A DNA stretch of 64,000 bases from Panax quinquefolius (GCA_020205615.1 CM035152.1:114756111-114820110); one strand, 5' to 3'. Counted from the first letter of the stretch, positions 46,327 through 58,340 are shown. Numbers and translations: made by a program. Notes: generated from the sequence alone by a model not told the origin.

Positions 46327-49307
46327 TGTGACACCCCCAAATCCAGATACTTCATTCCCACTGGATTTGGTGCTCACATATCAAAAACTATTACATCTAA
46401 CTACCCATAATAAAGGATAAATACATAATTAAAATAATTTAAACAATAATCTCTCCCATTAAAGGGTTACATCATCATCTCAAATTAAATCCTAGGTAAT
46501 CTAACCTTAAAATTATTACATAAGTTTGCTAATACATCACATATTTAAAACCAGTCTTGAAACATAAAACATTTAAATAAAATTATCATAAGTCTTCATT
46601 ATTTGGACATCTTGCCCTGCATTTAGGTATTTTTACCCAACCTTAATATCATTTAGACTATACTGACCCTTCTTATCGTATTTTAGGGATCACCCTTTAT
46701 ACCATGTATTGTGCACAAACATCTAAATGTTACACGTATAAAATCCCCTATGTTAGGGTTGTTCGTCTCAGTTTGGATTTAGAATTTCCTCACTAAAGAA
46801 AGTTTAGTTTGGAACTAGCTTATCAGTGTTTCTAGAATTTTAGAACACTATTTGAATATAGATTAATTCAATCAATAAAGGTTTGCTTACTACTTGAAGG
46901 TTTAATACAACGATAAAGCTTTGAACAAGGTTATCAAAGTCAAAGATTGAATAACAATAATATTTAATTGAGTAATCATGATATACATGCAAAGCGCTAT
47001 AGAAGAGTTAAAACAATCTCCCTTGAATCAACGTATTAGAACATTATATTCTTTGAATAATAATTAGGAAACTAAATCTCGCTCAATGTAACAAATTAGG
47101 TTACATAAGCTTGTACAAACATACGCAAGATAGGTTAAGTTTGCTCAAATTCATAAAGAATGTTAGAAACTTGCAGAATAATAATATAGGAATGGAAACT
47201 TGCGTTTGATATGAAAAGAACAAAGTTCGAAAGCTTGCTCAATTGTAAAGAGATAAGGTTTAGAACTTGCACAATTATAAAAGTAGGGTTAGAGAACTTG
47301 ACTCGTGCGTAGGTTAAACAATCACTACTCACGTTCACACCAAGTCCTACACATACCATATGTATTGACAATACACATTAGTTACACTAACATTACCTTC
47401 ATGAGTTGCTTTCTACTTTTAGTATAGCTACTAACTAAGTTTAAGTTTAAACAACATCGCATCTTCTCATGAACATTACTTTTTAGCTTTATTACAACTA
47501 CTTAAGTGATCATTTCATTGCACCACATACACATTAACAACTTTATACAACATCCTATTGCATGTCCAACATGTTATCATTAAGTTATACTAACACACAA
47601 AGGATTGCACTTGCATTCGCGCATCTCGACGCCCTCCGATTGGCTCCAAATATACATCAGTCCTAAAGATGTCCATTTTGACCCTTTATAACGATTTCAA
47701 ATTGAAAACCTTAAAGAATAAAAGTTATAGGCCTATTCGTCCTCTTTCCGAATCATCTTGAATCACCTCAATCAGAGTTCTTATGAAAACGTTATGGCCA
47801 TTTTACTATAGGAGATCAAAACTGTCCGACCCAGACCACTTTTCCAGCACTGGGGCGCGAGACAGTTGCACCAGGGCACAAATTCTAGCTCTGGGGCATG
47901 AACTTCTTTTCTATTTTTGGCACTGAGGCGTGAAATTTGGCGCTAGTGCGCGAAATTTGGCGTTGGGGCGCGAAATTTGGCGTTGGGGCTCCGAATTACA
48001 GAACACCCAAAACCAGAAACAAAACCAAGCTATTGTGTCTTAATTTCTAACACCAATTAACACGTGTAATCCATGTAAAGTACACATAAATATTACCAAG
48101 CATATATGTACCAATTTAAACAACTAAACAAAAATTTTAGAAAACTTAAATTTTGAAAACACGGTTTAAAAACCAAAACTCCATAGTTGATATATTTTAA
48201 CACACTAAACACTGTAAATTCTAATAAAAACCAATTTGTTTACTTTAACTACAATTCTCTGAAATTCGTAACAAACGAATTAACATAATCACAGTTTAAT
48301 CTCTCAATTAGTACAATCTAATTTTGTTATCATACAAAATTTAACAATCACTGTTCATATCTTTACTATAAAACTATTTCCTTCTTGTAACCGTAAATTA
48401 GCATACAATCTTATCTATACATTAAGCATACAATCATATATATACATATATACATGCTAGTTATTACCAAAACACATGATTTAGTAAAGCATAGTTTACA
48501 GACAATTTTTGTAAAAAACCTTATATTACAGTCAAATTCACATACACATAGAGACTTTAGGCATAATTACGTAAAACATATATAAGTATAAAGGTTATGC
48601 CACATACCTTCTAATTGCTCAGTAATCCTTGCTAACACCACTGGAATTGTTTGAAAACCCCACGTGTACACTCTCAATCTCCTCTGCAATTCTCTCTTCC
48701 TTTGTTTTCTTTCTATACTAACAAGCCTTGGAAAATAATGCGTAGAGTTATAAACTGACTCCCACGCTCTCTTTCCGTTAAGGAAAACAAAGGACGCCAG
48801 TTAAAATAAGCCAAAGGCCACAAGGCCCTGTTTGGCTAACACATAAATCCCATAACTAAATTATTTAAATAATATTTATATTATATAGTTACACTTGTCA
48901 CACATTACTTCAATTAATTAAATAACTTTGATTTTAGCTTATAATAATAATAAAATTCTTATTACCATTATACTTAAAATTAATAAATAATTATATATCT
49001 AATTTAATTAATAAATTAGACACATCACTTTATTTAATTTATTCATTTTCATTAAATTAAACAATTCATTTAATTAACTAATTTCTTAAATAGTTATCAA
49101 TTGATTTAATTTAATTATCTCCTTAAATTAAATCCAACAAATAAAATTATCATTAGTCGATTCAATTAACATTAATTAATTTAGTTACTAAATTAACTCA
49201 TCACAATTCATCAAATATTTATTTTCCTCAACAATTAAATTATTTAAAATAGTTATTTAATTCAATAAATATTTGTAAATTAAATTACAAATTCCTCGAT
49301 CGTTACA
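46327..49307 (-). mobile_element. Solo LTR D (2.98 kb), related to element C LTR
   Basis: On the plus strand it reads TGTGACACCCCCAAATCC ... CCTCGATCGTTACA. Flanks ACACA (46322-46326) and AAACA (49308-49312) are an imperfect TSD (one mismatch), and removing the LTR restores the host frame. 47620-47800 is homologous, inverted, to 17330-17500 in the element C LTR. Three 20-bp repeats 'GAAATTTGGCG.TGGGGCGC' lie at about 47929-47990. 48840-49290 is AT-rich with TTAATTAA-type motifs. No internal sequence is present, so it is a solo LTR. Confidence 0.83.
47929..47990 (-). repeat. Three 20-bp tandem repeats in solo LTR D
   Basis: GAAATTTGGCGCTAGTGCGC, GAAATTTGGCGTTGGGGCGC and GAAATTTGGCGTTGGGGCTC follow each other without gaps. 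Related 'TGGGGC' phrases precede them from about 47850. This is a GC-rich island in an AT-rich LTR. Confidence 0.8.
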
Positions 49308-49312
49308 AAACA

Positions 49313-49890
49313 GCTCAAGTTGAGGGGGAGTTGCCTGAAGTTCTTACCCTAGAGAATGCTCCAGCTGAGGTGAGCTGTGTGAAATGTAAATGAATGATCT
49401 AGCTGAGGGGGAGCATCATGAAGTTCATATGTTAGAAGAAGTTAAACCTGAGGAGGAACTGCCAAGAGATCATCAGGAATCTACCTCAGTTCCTCAAGAG
49501 ATTCTAGCTTCAGAAACTGCAGAAATGGAAAGAAGTGAAGCTATGAAGGATGAGAGAGAAGAAAAGCAAGGAAGTCAAGTTGAGGTAATTGTTGAAGTGG
49601 AATCTTCACAAGAAGACAAAGAAGAAGAAGAGGATGATGATGTTGAGATTATAGCTGTGGGCTGTGATGGTTATAGGAGAGCCAACTACAATCACCTGTT
49701 CTCGTATCTACCCATGATGCCCTTTCATAGAGCCCAAATTCTTAACTCATGGGATCCCATGTTCTGGACCTTCAAAGCCTATCCAGCAATTTCGGTGCTA
49801 GCTCATGGATTATCAGGCAAAATCAACTTTGCCCGAAAACTAATCACCAACAGCCCCTCTTCAGAATATGGGCATGAGGTACAAACTATT
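49313..49890 (+). pseudogene. Extra downstream ORF of copia, part 3 (acidic C-terminal region)
   Basis: It opens in frame with part 2 (AQVEGELPEVLTLENAPAEV), hits TGA at 49391, and continues one base shifted as an open frame from 49390. The frame is strongly acidic, with an EEEEDDD run, and then changes to an apolar segment: NYNHLFSYLPMMPFHRAQIL, SWDPMFWTFKAYPAISVLAH, then a basic tail. Family X begins at 49891, so the end of this ORF and the copia 3' LTR are missing. The long acidic and coiled-coil-like centre with few apolar blocks does not look like a classical viral envelope. Function unknown. Confidence 0.6.
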
Positions 49891-50808
49891 TGTCCACGTC
49901 GGGATTTTTTAGTGTCCCTTTTCGTTACTTGTTCTTTGGTGTTCTCATGTTAATGTGAGATTTGTTTGAAAAAACAAGTGAAAGAGGTCCGACATGTATA
50001 ATGTCGACGATTTGACTTTAAGAGTCGCCAACAGGTGTATTTAATGGCCGCACTAACGCAACGAATCAAAAAAGGTTTGCACATTGACCCAGTGATTTGA
50101 CACTGCTAAATGGGTCTGTGAAACCGAGATTCATTTTGGGTCCGGGGGCTTGATTATGCGGAGGGAAGGTGTTAGGCACCCCCCGACATCCGTGTTACCA
50201 CGGTGACCGCCACTTTTTAAAGAAACTGTTATATGATTGTGTGTGTTTGTGGATCAATGTGCAATTATTTGGAAGTAGTGCTGTACCTCGTTCCCACCTA
50301 TATACATAGGGTTTGAATTTATAGAAAAATTCAGTTTTTAAACAAGATATAGCAATGAAGTTTTTTAAAAAGAGGTCTTTTAAACCCTGTGCTCAATAGT
50401 GATTGAGTCCTTTGATACTTCCATTTTATTATTAAATGTTCGGCTTGTTTGTTTTTATTTTTGAGATGCGAGGCATTCTCGAGAAAATAATATCTGGTGA
50501 TGTAAAAACTCCTCACTGCAAAACTGACCATCCAAGGAAATTCAGACACTATAAAGTAATGTACAAGCTGCTCACAGCTAGAAAATGTCCATTATGGGAA
50601 CCAAATCTAGATTCAGTAGACTGAATTTGTGATCACATGATTCCTAGGCTCATATGATACTGCAGTTTGTATGGAAAGCAGTATGTAGTTATATATATAA
50701 AAGCTGTAAATATATATATACACACTTGATCAACCACCACGAAACAACTCCATGGGGGATCGAAAATGTAAATATATAAAAGTGGTAAATATATATATAT
50801 ATATATAT
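49891..50808 (-). mobile_element. Family X LTR (left copy), part 1
   Basis: It begins TGTCCACGTCGGGATTTTTT on the plus strand and matches 60509-61330 closely, including GTGTTAGGCACCCCCCGACA and the leader phrase AAGAGTCGCCAA. Such phrases are, from memory, common in plant Tat/Ogre-type LTRs. The minus orientation is inferred from the right copy. It is interrupted in a (TA)n run by a family A solo LTR. Confidence 0.8.
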
Positions 50809-53615
50809 TGTGACGCCCCCAAAATAGGTATACATCACCTATTCCGAGTAAGCCAAATACATGGTATGTAATACAAATACAAACTTAATTATACAACCGT
50901 CGTAAATATACTACAATACATATGTTTGTGAGTTTTAATACAAATATTGTCATCTGCATAATATCCACACTCAATTGAGTCCTCATTACATTTATTGTCA
51001 CACTATTTAACATAATAGTGAGGACTACTAATGCTATTATCTGGACCGTCACTCCGTTCCCCGACTAGTTCCTGCTACGTTCTCATTTCTTGAAGAGAAC
51101 AATGAAAGTAAAAGGGTGAGCTCAACTAGCCCAATAAGAAGTATTATGACTAAGATAATGCAGAATAAATTATCATTAGTCTTCAACAATGTTAAACTGA
51201 TAAAATACAATAGACATCAAGTTTAACTACAGCGGAAAAAGCAATCCATTAAAAGAGTCAAGTAGAAAATAAAATCTACAATCTTTTATGAGTTAAAAGG
51301 TTTTTCATCACTTTTATCGCTGGGACTCAGCTTAATAAATAATCCACATCATCCCTGCACTACGACCAAGGATATTCATTAGTATCACAACCACAAATTA
51401 TCCATGCACCACAGCCAAGGATATTCGTGTATTCACCAATGGTCATAATCATGCCAACAACTATCCATCAATGCACTACGGGCCAATGAGGACTTTTATC
51501 ACATCATTTGTAAAATTACGGTCATGATTACATCGAATAATCCCTGATCATAATCATACCAAGTCCATCTATGCACTACAGGCCATATATGACTTTCAAA
51601 AAAATATAAACATGAGGATGATGACAATGATATAAAAATTCAATAAATTAAATAAGTTCAAGAATTAATTTATTCAGAACTAATAACGTCCAAATTGTCA
51701 ATGGATACTTTTTTGTAGAGTAAAATTCAAGAATGCTCGTAAGAATATTTCCATGAAAAGATCTTTGGATGAAGCGCAAATATCATGAATATTCCACTAA
51801 TTTCATAGAGTATAGAAGTCAAAAATTTAACCAACTGAGTATAATAAAGAAATGGAATAACAAAAGAAATCACCATGCTTAGGTATTTGATGTAGACAGG
51901 TTATTCCAATGTAATAATAAATAACGAAACTGTGTCAGCGCGTGTCGCACCGATTTGGATATTCCAAATGTATAATAAAGAATGGAATAACAACAAAATC
52001 ACCATGCATGCGGTACTTCATGATGATGACAAAAGTTATTCCAACAGAATAATAAATAACGGAACCAGTCCGCGTAAAACGCATGTGCATGTGATATTCC
52101 AACGAATAATAAAGATGGAACCAGTCCGACATAAAACGCATTGCATGGATATTCAACAAATGTAATAATAAAGAATGGAATAACGTAAGAATTTCACCAA
52201 GTGCATTGGGTAGACCGCGATATGGAGTTATTCCAACAAAATAATGAAAAAAAATTGAATAACAGAAGTTCTCTTCATGAACATGAAAGAAATAATACCC
52301 CTTACCTCAAAAGAAGTCTGGATACTGGAATAGTGAGGTAGCAGACTTCTTCTTCTTTCTCTCTATAATTTTGCTCTATAATAATGGCTCTAAAGCTTTA
52401 GTGAATTGGTGTGAAATGAAGGAAGAATGAGCTTATTTATAGAAAAATATAGTTTCGATAATTACGCTTTTTGGGGCTCGAAAAATTATAATCTGATACC
52501 TTCAACTTTTCTTTCATTTTTATTTAAATCCTCGCAAGTATTTTCAAACTTGCACCACCTCCCCTAATAGTAAATAATGTGAATCAATAGTTCAATCATA
52601 TGAATCAATAGTTATAATCATGTGAAAATACAATTACGGTGATAAGTACTTCCATCTATACCTCTATCTTTAATTTAATCATACAAGTATTATCAATCTT
52701 GCACTAACTCCCCTAATAGTATAAGAATGTGATTCAATAGTACACACATGTGAACAAATAGTTATATAAGTATGTGAATTAGTAGAAATTAATTGCTTAT
52801 TTATCCGATAAACTACCCGATTTATCAATATAACCCCAGACATCAATTATCATCGAAATAGATGTCTATTTCAAATAACACCAATAATCCCAACACAATG
52901 GAACTATCAAATTCATCTCAGAATCAACAAGAACTTATTCATCATTAATATCATAACTCACAATATTTAACAACCGTGTCATTCCTGGAAAGAAGGGCTT
53001 TCCAATAAGGATTTCTCCTTATCAGGCCGCAATGATTAGGTGACTAAACCTCTCCTCGATAGAACTTCTGACATTGTAAATATTGCAATTTAATAATATG
53101 AATAACTTTGTCGTCTCAATTATTGATTTAATAATATATAAAATATTATGCGAGATGATCTTTGTGACAATAATCGAATCAATAATATGAGAGATATCTT
53201 TGCAATAATTATCAGTGTAGCAATAATTGAAATATAACCGAGTGACTTATCACGTAAGCATCAATAACCAATACCATGTGCTACTATGCAACCACGCCAG
53301 ACATCGTATTTTTTAACACCAGGTATTTCAACAGTTAACGATAAAACTTTCGTCGTTATTTTCATAAAATATTTTTATCGTTTTCTCAATCCTACAATAA
53401 TTCCGTTGTGGAATCCACCAATGATTGTCTTGTCGCATGCGAATATTCCCCTCGTGTTAAAGCGAATATTCCCACCAATCGAATATTATATAACAACTTC
53501 ATGTACTTTTGCAAAATTTATAAATATTACCCACAACTATAACATTATATCAAATCCATACCATAATATTAAAAAAAAATCGAGAAATTTAAATCTTTAT
53601 TCATAAACTTTGGGG

Positions 53616-53620
<5 letters not shown>
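50809..53620 (-). mobile_element. Family A solo LTR inserted in family X (TA)n run
   Basis: On the plus strand it reads TGTGACGCCCCCAAAATAGG ... ACTTTGGGGTCTCA. The flanks on both sides are TATAT. This fits a 5-bp TSD but is weak evidence inside a (TA)n run. X sequence continues on both sides in register with 60509-62400. It has a minus-strand TATA box at 52434-52442 and the inverted 55-bp-type repeats at 51860-52260. Confidence 0.85.
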
Positions 53621-53653
<33 letters not shown>

Positions 53654-53854
53654 ACATGATCAACCACCACGTAAGTAAACTCCGTGTGGGACGAAATGTA
53701 AATAAAGTCAGTAAGCAATCAACCGCCACGGGTAACTCAAGGCGAGATGAAATGTAAATAAAGTCAGAAGCGATCAATCCGCCATGAAGTAAACACCGAG
53801 CGAGGACAAAATGTAAATAAAGTTGTAAAAGGCCACGAGGAAACTCTGTGCCTA

Positions 53855-53903
<49 letters not shown>

Positions 53904-53954
53904 AGTAAATGCATCGGATGTAAAATCCAGGCTTATCGAGATATATTCGACACC

Positions 53955-53989
<35 letters not shown>

Positions 53990-54076
53990 AGATAAATGCT
54001 CCGGGCCAAGTTCAGGCTCAATCGAGGCATTACTCGATAATGTTAGTCCATATATGAAATATATACATATATATAA

Positions 54077-54114
<38 letters not shown>

Positions 54115-54535
54115 ACAGAAATGAAAACCACGGACCGATGTCCCGCAAACGCACACAACACGACTCTCAATGTGTATAACAAAAGTGCTAATATGAGAAG
54201 AAGACTTTATAAAATGTGAGAAGGCTTACGGTGGGCGCCAATGTAGACTTCATGACTTTATATGGATAAACACTCATTTCACGGGATAAAAAGATAGCTA
54301 TATGTGAGCTAACAGATGTTTATAGAAGAGGAAACACTCAATAAGGGTGTATACCGAGTAAAATGGATGTAGGGCTTCCTCGCCTTTTTCTCTCCTTCTC
54401 TTCTTCAAATGGCTGACCCCAAGGCTCATATTTATAGACTGATGGCCGCAGGTACACATATATATGAATGTGTGAATATGAATGTGCGTGGTGTGGTGTG
54501 CCGTATAAGGCAAGGTTATATATATATATATATAT
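53621..54535 (-). mobile_element. Family X LTR (left copy), part 2, truncated
   Basis: It resumes after the solo LTR with (TA)n, then the 50-60 bp repeats with 'AATGTAAATAAAGTCAG' (53655-53830), TA-separated units (53900-54055), the AACCACGGACC segment and a minus-strand TATA box near 54427-54437. It matches 61365-62335 of the right copy. It stops in a (TA)n run at about 54515-54541, where unrelated gypsy LTR sequence begins. Confidence 0.78.
53655..53830. repeat. 50-60 bp tandem repeats in family X LTR (left)
   Basis: Three units, each with 'GATCAA.CC.CCA', 'AAACTCCG' and 'AAATGTAAATAAAGT'. A fourth lies before the solo LTR insertion at 50728-50770. The right copy has the same units at 61388-61550. 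Confidence 0.75.
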
Positions 54536-54539
54536 ATAT

Positions 54540-55160
54540 ATTATAAATTTTGTTTTTTATGAAAAATAGAACATTTTATTTGCATAGTACTGCATAGTGT
54601 CTGCATAATGCAACATAGTAAAATCAAAATTTTTTAAAGTTTCAGCCGAACGTCGCCCATGAATTTCAATTACTGTTCACCCATGATTTTCTAATTCAAA
54701 TAGTATCCTTCCATTCTCCTATAAATAGGATGCTTAGTTTAGAAATGAAAGTCACACCAGAATCAGAGAATTCTTCTTCTATAATATTGAGCATATTTCT
54801 TTAGAGTTTAAGGAAGCTTTGAGCATAGAAAACAGTATAAGTTTTCATCAACAATATTCCCACCCTACTAGTCAGAAGTACTCTCCTTTTAAGGTAAGGG
54901 ATATTATTTTTGTCTAATACTCGTAAGAAATAATATTTTCTTCCATACTCTATAGTATATAAGTAATATTATTTGGTTTCAGATTCTGAATTCTACACAC
55001 ATTTTGTTAAGTATTGCTTCTATACTCCTTGAAATTAGTAGAATATCCTTGAAATTTGCGTTTCATCTAGTATCATTTCACAAGAATATTTTTCTGAACA
55101 TTCTTATTAAATTTTGATCTTTTCATATTGGGGTACTATTCAAGGGGTACTATTTCGACA
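54540..55160 (+). mobile_element. Gypsy LTR fragment, plus sense (family A relative), left flank of copy 3
   Basis: It carries the middle of a family A-like LTR in plus sense: TATA box TATAAATA at 54720-54727, GAGCATATTTCTTTAGAGTTTAAG, CCCACCCTACTAG and the AAGGTAAGG segment, aligning with 2700-3640 of copy 1. It is also about 90% similar by eye to 60145-60508. The start of the LTR is missing, and at 55120-55160 it changes to minus-strand LTR sequence. Confidence 0.75.
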
Positions 55161-55382
55161 ATAATTCTATTATGGGGTACACCAATGATTGTGTCGTTGT
55201 ACGAATATTCCCTGTTAAAATGAATATTCCCTGACCAATCAAATATTTTATAACAACTTGCTTACTTTGCAAAATTTATAAATATTATCCACAACTATAA
55301 CATTATATCAAATCCACACAATAATATTCAAAAATATATTTCAAGAAAATTAATCTTTATTCATGAAAGTTGGGGTCTTACA
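55160..55382 (-). mobile_element. Family A LTR fragment, minus sense, attached to copy 3 pol
   Basis: The plus strand ends CATGAAAGTTGGGGTCTTACA at 55382, right against a purine tract, so it is the start of the 3' LTR of the minus-strand element. Only about 220 bp remain before the switch to plus-sense LTR sequence. Confidence 0.82.
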
Positions 55383-55397
55383 ACCTCCCCTTCTTAT
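55383..55397 (-). other. Purine tract of family A copy 3
   Basis: The minus strand reads ATAAGAAGGGGAGGT directly before TGTAAGACCCC. Confidence 0.85.
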
Positions 55398-56870
55398 GAA
55401 ATTTCGTCCTCAAAATTGGGGTACATACCTGGTATGTCGAAGAGATGAGGATACCTTAATTTCATTTCGGATTCTAACTCCCAGGTCATTTCCTCAATAT
55501 TGTGGTTTCTCCATAAAACATTAACTTGAGGTATAACATTGGAGCGTAAAATATGTTCCTTCTTATCTAAGATTTTAACAGGTACCTCTTCATACGTTAA
55601 ATCTTCGGCTATCTTGTATGGTTCTAATTCAATAATGTGGTTTGGGTCTTCCACATATTTACGTAACATAGATATGTGAAAAACGTTATGAACACGAGAC
55701 ATATTGGCGATAAGGCGAGTCTATAGGCCAGAGCTCCTACTCGATTGAGGATTTCAAATGGGCCAATGAATCAAAGATTGAGCTTTCCTCTCTTTCCAAA
55801 TCTTGTAACTCCTTTCCATGAAGCAACACGTAACAAGACATAATCACCAACATTGAATTCTACATCCCTTTGATGAAGATTAGCATAACTCTTTTGTCGA
55901 TCTTGTGAGGTTTTTATACGTTGCTGGATCATTTGAATCTTTTTCGTTGTCATGCGTACCAATTTTGGTCCCAACAATGTTGTTTCACCTACCTCATCCC
56001 AGCATACTGGAGATTGACACTTTCGTCCATACAACGCCTCGAATGGAGCCATGCTGATACTTGCTTGATAACTATTGTTGTAGGAAAACTTCACCAATGG
56101 CAAGAACTTGTCCCAACTTCCTTTGAAGTCAAGGAGACAAAGTCTTAATAGATCTTCAAGATTTTAAATAGTCCTCTCTAACTGCCCGTCCATTTGAGGA
56201 TGATATGTTGAACTGAATCATAAATCTGTGCCCATAGATTTTTATAAACTAACCAAAAATCATGGAGTGAATCTCGAGTCTCGATCAGAAACCATGGATA
56301 CTGGCATAACATGCAGGCTTACAATCTCATTTATGTATATACGAGCAAGACGTTCAAGTGAATAAGTTTCTCGTATAGGTAAGAAATGAGCAGACTTGGT
56401 CAATCTATCAACAATGACCCAAATCATATATATGCCATAAGAAACCTTGGGAAGACCAGTAACGAAATCAATGGTAATGTGCTCCCACTTCCATTATGTA
56501 ATTTCAAGTGGTTGTAATGGTTCTTTTAGTACTTGATGCTCCACCTTGACACGTTGACAAGTTAAACACTTTGAGATAAACTCTGCGATCTCTCTCTTCA
56601 TATTGCTCAACCAAAATGTATGTCGAAGATCACGATATATTTTGGTACTTCCAAGATGGATTACAAACGGTGTGTTGTGCATCTCCATCATGTTTTTATA
56701 CTTTAAATCAGGGTCGTTAAGAACACAAAGTCTAGAGTTGACTCGAAGTATTCCTTCTTTATCGATTCTTGATTTTGAAATAGTACCTGCATGCAATTTC
56801 TTCTTCATACACATCAGCTCCAGGTTTGTAGCTTGAGCAGCTCTAACTTTATCAATTAAAGTCGGTTATT
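55394..56870 (-). pseudogene. Ty3/gypsy integrase (family A copy 3)
   Basis: Reading leftward, the HHCC module starts near 56700 (HNTPFVIH ... CLTCQRV). The core begins WEHITIDF (about 56470). The second Asp is in MVSDRDSRF (about 56285). In the Glu region QSERTIQ has become QLERTI* (Ser to Leu, then a stop, about 56165), but the Glu itself remains. 56103-55771 holds YGRKCQSPVC and GDYVLLRVASWKG. 55702-55394 is the C-terminal tail with EDPNHIIELEPYKI and the final FDIPGMYPNFEDEIS. About eight stops, mostly at Gln, Arg or Trp codons, break the frame. It is closest to copies 1 and 2. Confidence 0.9.
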
Positions 56871-57558
56871 CTTGTATATTTGCCATCATCACATAGGTCT
56901 CTAGAGTCTTTAACTTTATTTCCATCCTTTGCAAGTCATGCAAAATGGGCCTTTACGTTGACAATATCGCACTCGTACCAGCATATGATCTTCTACTCAA
57001 TGCGTCAGCTACCACGTTCGCTTCTCCAGAATGGTATTGAATATTATGATCATAATCTTTCAATAGCTCAAGCTAACGTCGTTGTCGCATGTTGAGTTCC
57101 TTTTGGGTGAAGAAATATTTGAGGCTTTTATGATCCGTGTAGATCTCCAGATTCTCCCCATACAGGTAATTCCTCCAGATCTTAAGTGCAAAAATGACTG
57201 TTGCCAACTCTAGATCATGAGTAGGATAATTCCTCTCACATTCTTTGAGTTGTCATGAGGCATAGGCTATGACTTTTCCATGTTGAATGAGAACACATCC
57301 TAACCCTCTGCCTGAAGCATCGCTGTAGATGACAATTCCCTCCGAACTAGATGGTATTGTCAGAACAGGTGCTGAAATGAGTCTCCTCTTGAGTTCTTGA
57401 AAAGTCTTTTCACATTCCTCGCTCCAACTGAATTTTGTATCTTTTCAAGTCAACTGAGTTAATGGAGTAGCGATTCAAGAAAACTCTTCTATGAATCTCC
57501 AATAATAACCAACTAAGCCGAGAAAGCTACGTACTTTGGTCACTGACTTAGGTTGCTC
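56870..57558 (-). pseudogene. Ty3/gypsy RNase H and RT connection (family A copy 3)
   Basis: From 57558 leftward come the connection (KVRSFLGLVGYYWRFIEEFS near 57545-57485), then RNase H from about 57345: VIYSDASGRGLGCVLIQHGK, catalytic Asp in SDAS, then [19 protein letters not shown] (about 57140-57085) and NIQYHSGEANVVADALSRR (about 57050-56990). Stops stand at an Arg codon (YASRQLK to YAS*QLK) and at Gln/Lys codons. 56870-56985 is the linker to integrase. Confidence 0.85.
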
Positions 57559-58340
57559 TCAACTTTGAATTACTTCAATCTTTACCGGGTAACCAGATAT
57601 TCCATTATTTGATATCACATGCCCAAGGAATGCTACTTCCTCAAGCCATAACTTGCATTTTTTTAACTTGGCATATAGCTTGTTTCCATGAAGCTTTTGG
57701 AGTATCAGCCTCAAGTGTTTCTCATGATCTTCATGGCTTTTGGAGTATATGAGGATGTCATCAATAAAGACGACAACAGAATGTTCCAAATACTCCTTGA
57801 ATACTCGGTTCATCATATCCATGAAGGCAGCAGGAGCTTTAGTTAATCCAAAAGACATGGCTAGGAATTCATAATGCCCGTACCAAGTTCTAAAAGTAGT
57901 ATTTGGAATGTCATCAGTTTTAATCTTTAACTGATGATATCCATAACGAAGATCAATCTTTGAAAATAATTTGGCGCCTTGCAACTAGTCAAATAGGTCA
58001 TCAGTGCGAGGCAATGGGTACCTATTTTTTATGGTGACATGATTCAACTCCCGATAATAAATAGAAAGTCGCATACTTCCATCTTTCTTCTTTACGAATA
58101 GAACAAGAGCACCCCAAGGAGATGTACTAGGACGAATGAAACCGATGTCTAATAATTCCTGCAGTTGGGTTTTTAACTCCTTAAGTTCAATAGGATCCAT
58201 TAGATATGGGGCTTTGGAAATGGGTATTGTACCGAGTTCAAGGTCAATACCAAACTCGATTTCACGCTCCGGGGGTAAGCCAAGAATTTCTTTAGGGAAT
58301 ACATCAAGAAATTTATTAACAATAGAAATATCATTCAAAT
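57559..58340 (-). pseudogene. Ty3/gypsy reverse transcriptase (family A copy 3)
   Basis: Read leftward from about 58340: [54 protein letters not shown], one TAG at 57985-57987 (Gln expected), then [15 protein letters not shown], the [18 protein letters not shown] block, and the catalytic FIDDILIYS with both Asp present, followed by [18 protein letters not shown]. All gypsy RT blocks are there and only the single stop breaks about 260 codons, which makes this the best-kept RT in the window. 'DYRELN' reads YYRELN here. Confidence 0.93.

Larger units (their letters stand above)
10512..49890 (+). mobile_element. Ty1/copia (Sirevirus-like) element split by four later insertions
   Basis: The copia pieces are 10512-14651, 21719-22336, 30799-34065, 46168-46326 and 49313-49890, about 8.8 kb once TSD copies and insertions are removed. 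Domain order is copia type: LTR, gag with two zinc knuckles, protease remnant, integrase, RT, RNase H, then an extra ORF. The two-knuckle gag and the long ORF downstream of pol suggest the Sirevirus (SIRE/Maximus) lineage. The 3' LTR is absent because family X sequence begins at 49891. Frame and protein sequence rejoin across each insertion when one TSD copy is removed. This confirms the insertion points and shows that the copia element is older than its four guests. Confidence 0.85.

Noticed and set aside
48820..48842. GGCCCTGTTTGGC-like sequence resembling a MITE terminal repeat
   Set aside because: No matching inverted copy (GCCAAACAGGGCC) or TSD was found nearby, so a single short match is not enough.
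53764..54154. ORFs with long Ile-Tyr repeats on the minus strand (also 61267-61932)
   Set aside because: They are translations of (TA)n microsatellites inside the family X LTR and have no protein features beyond the repeat.
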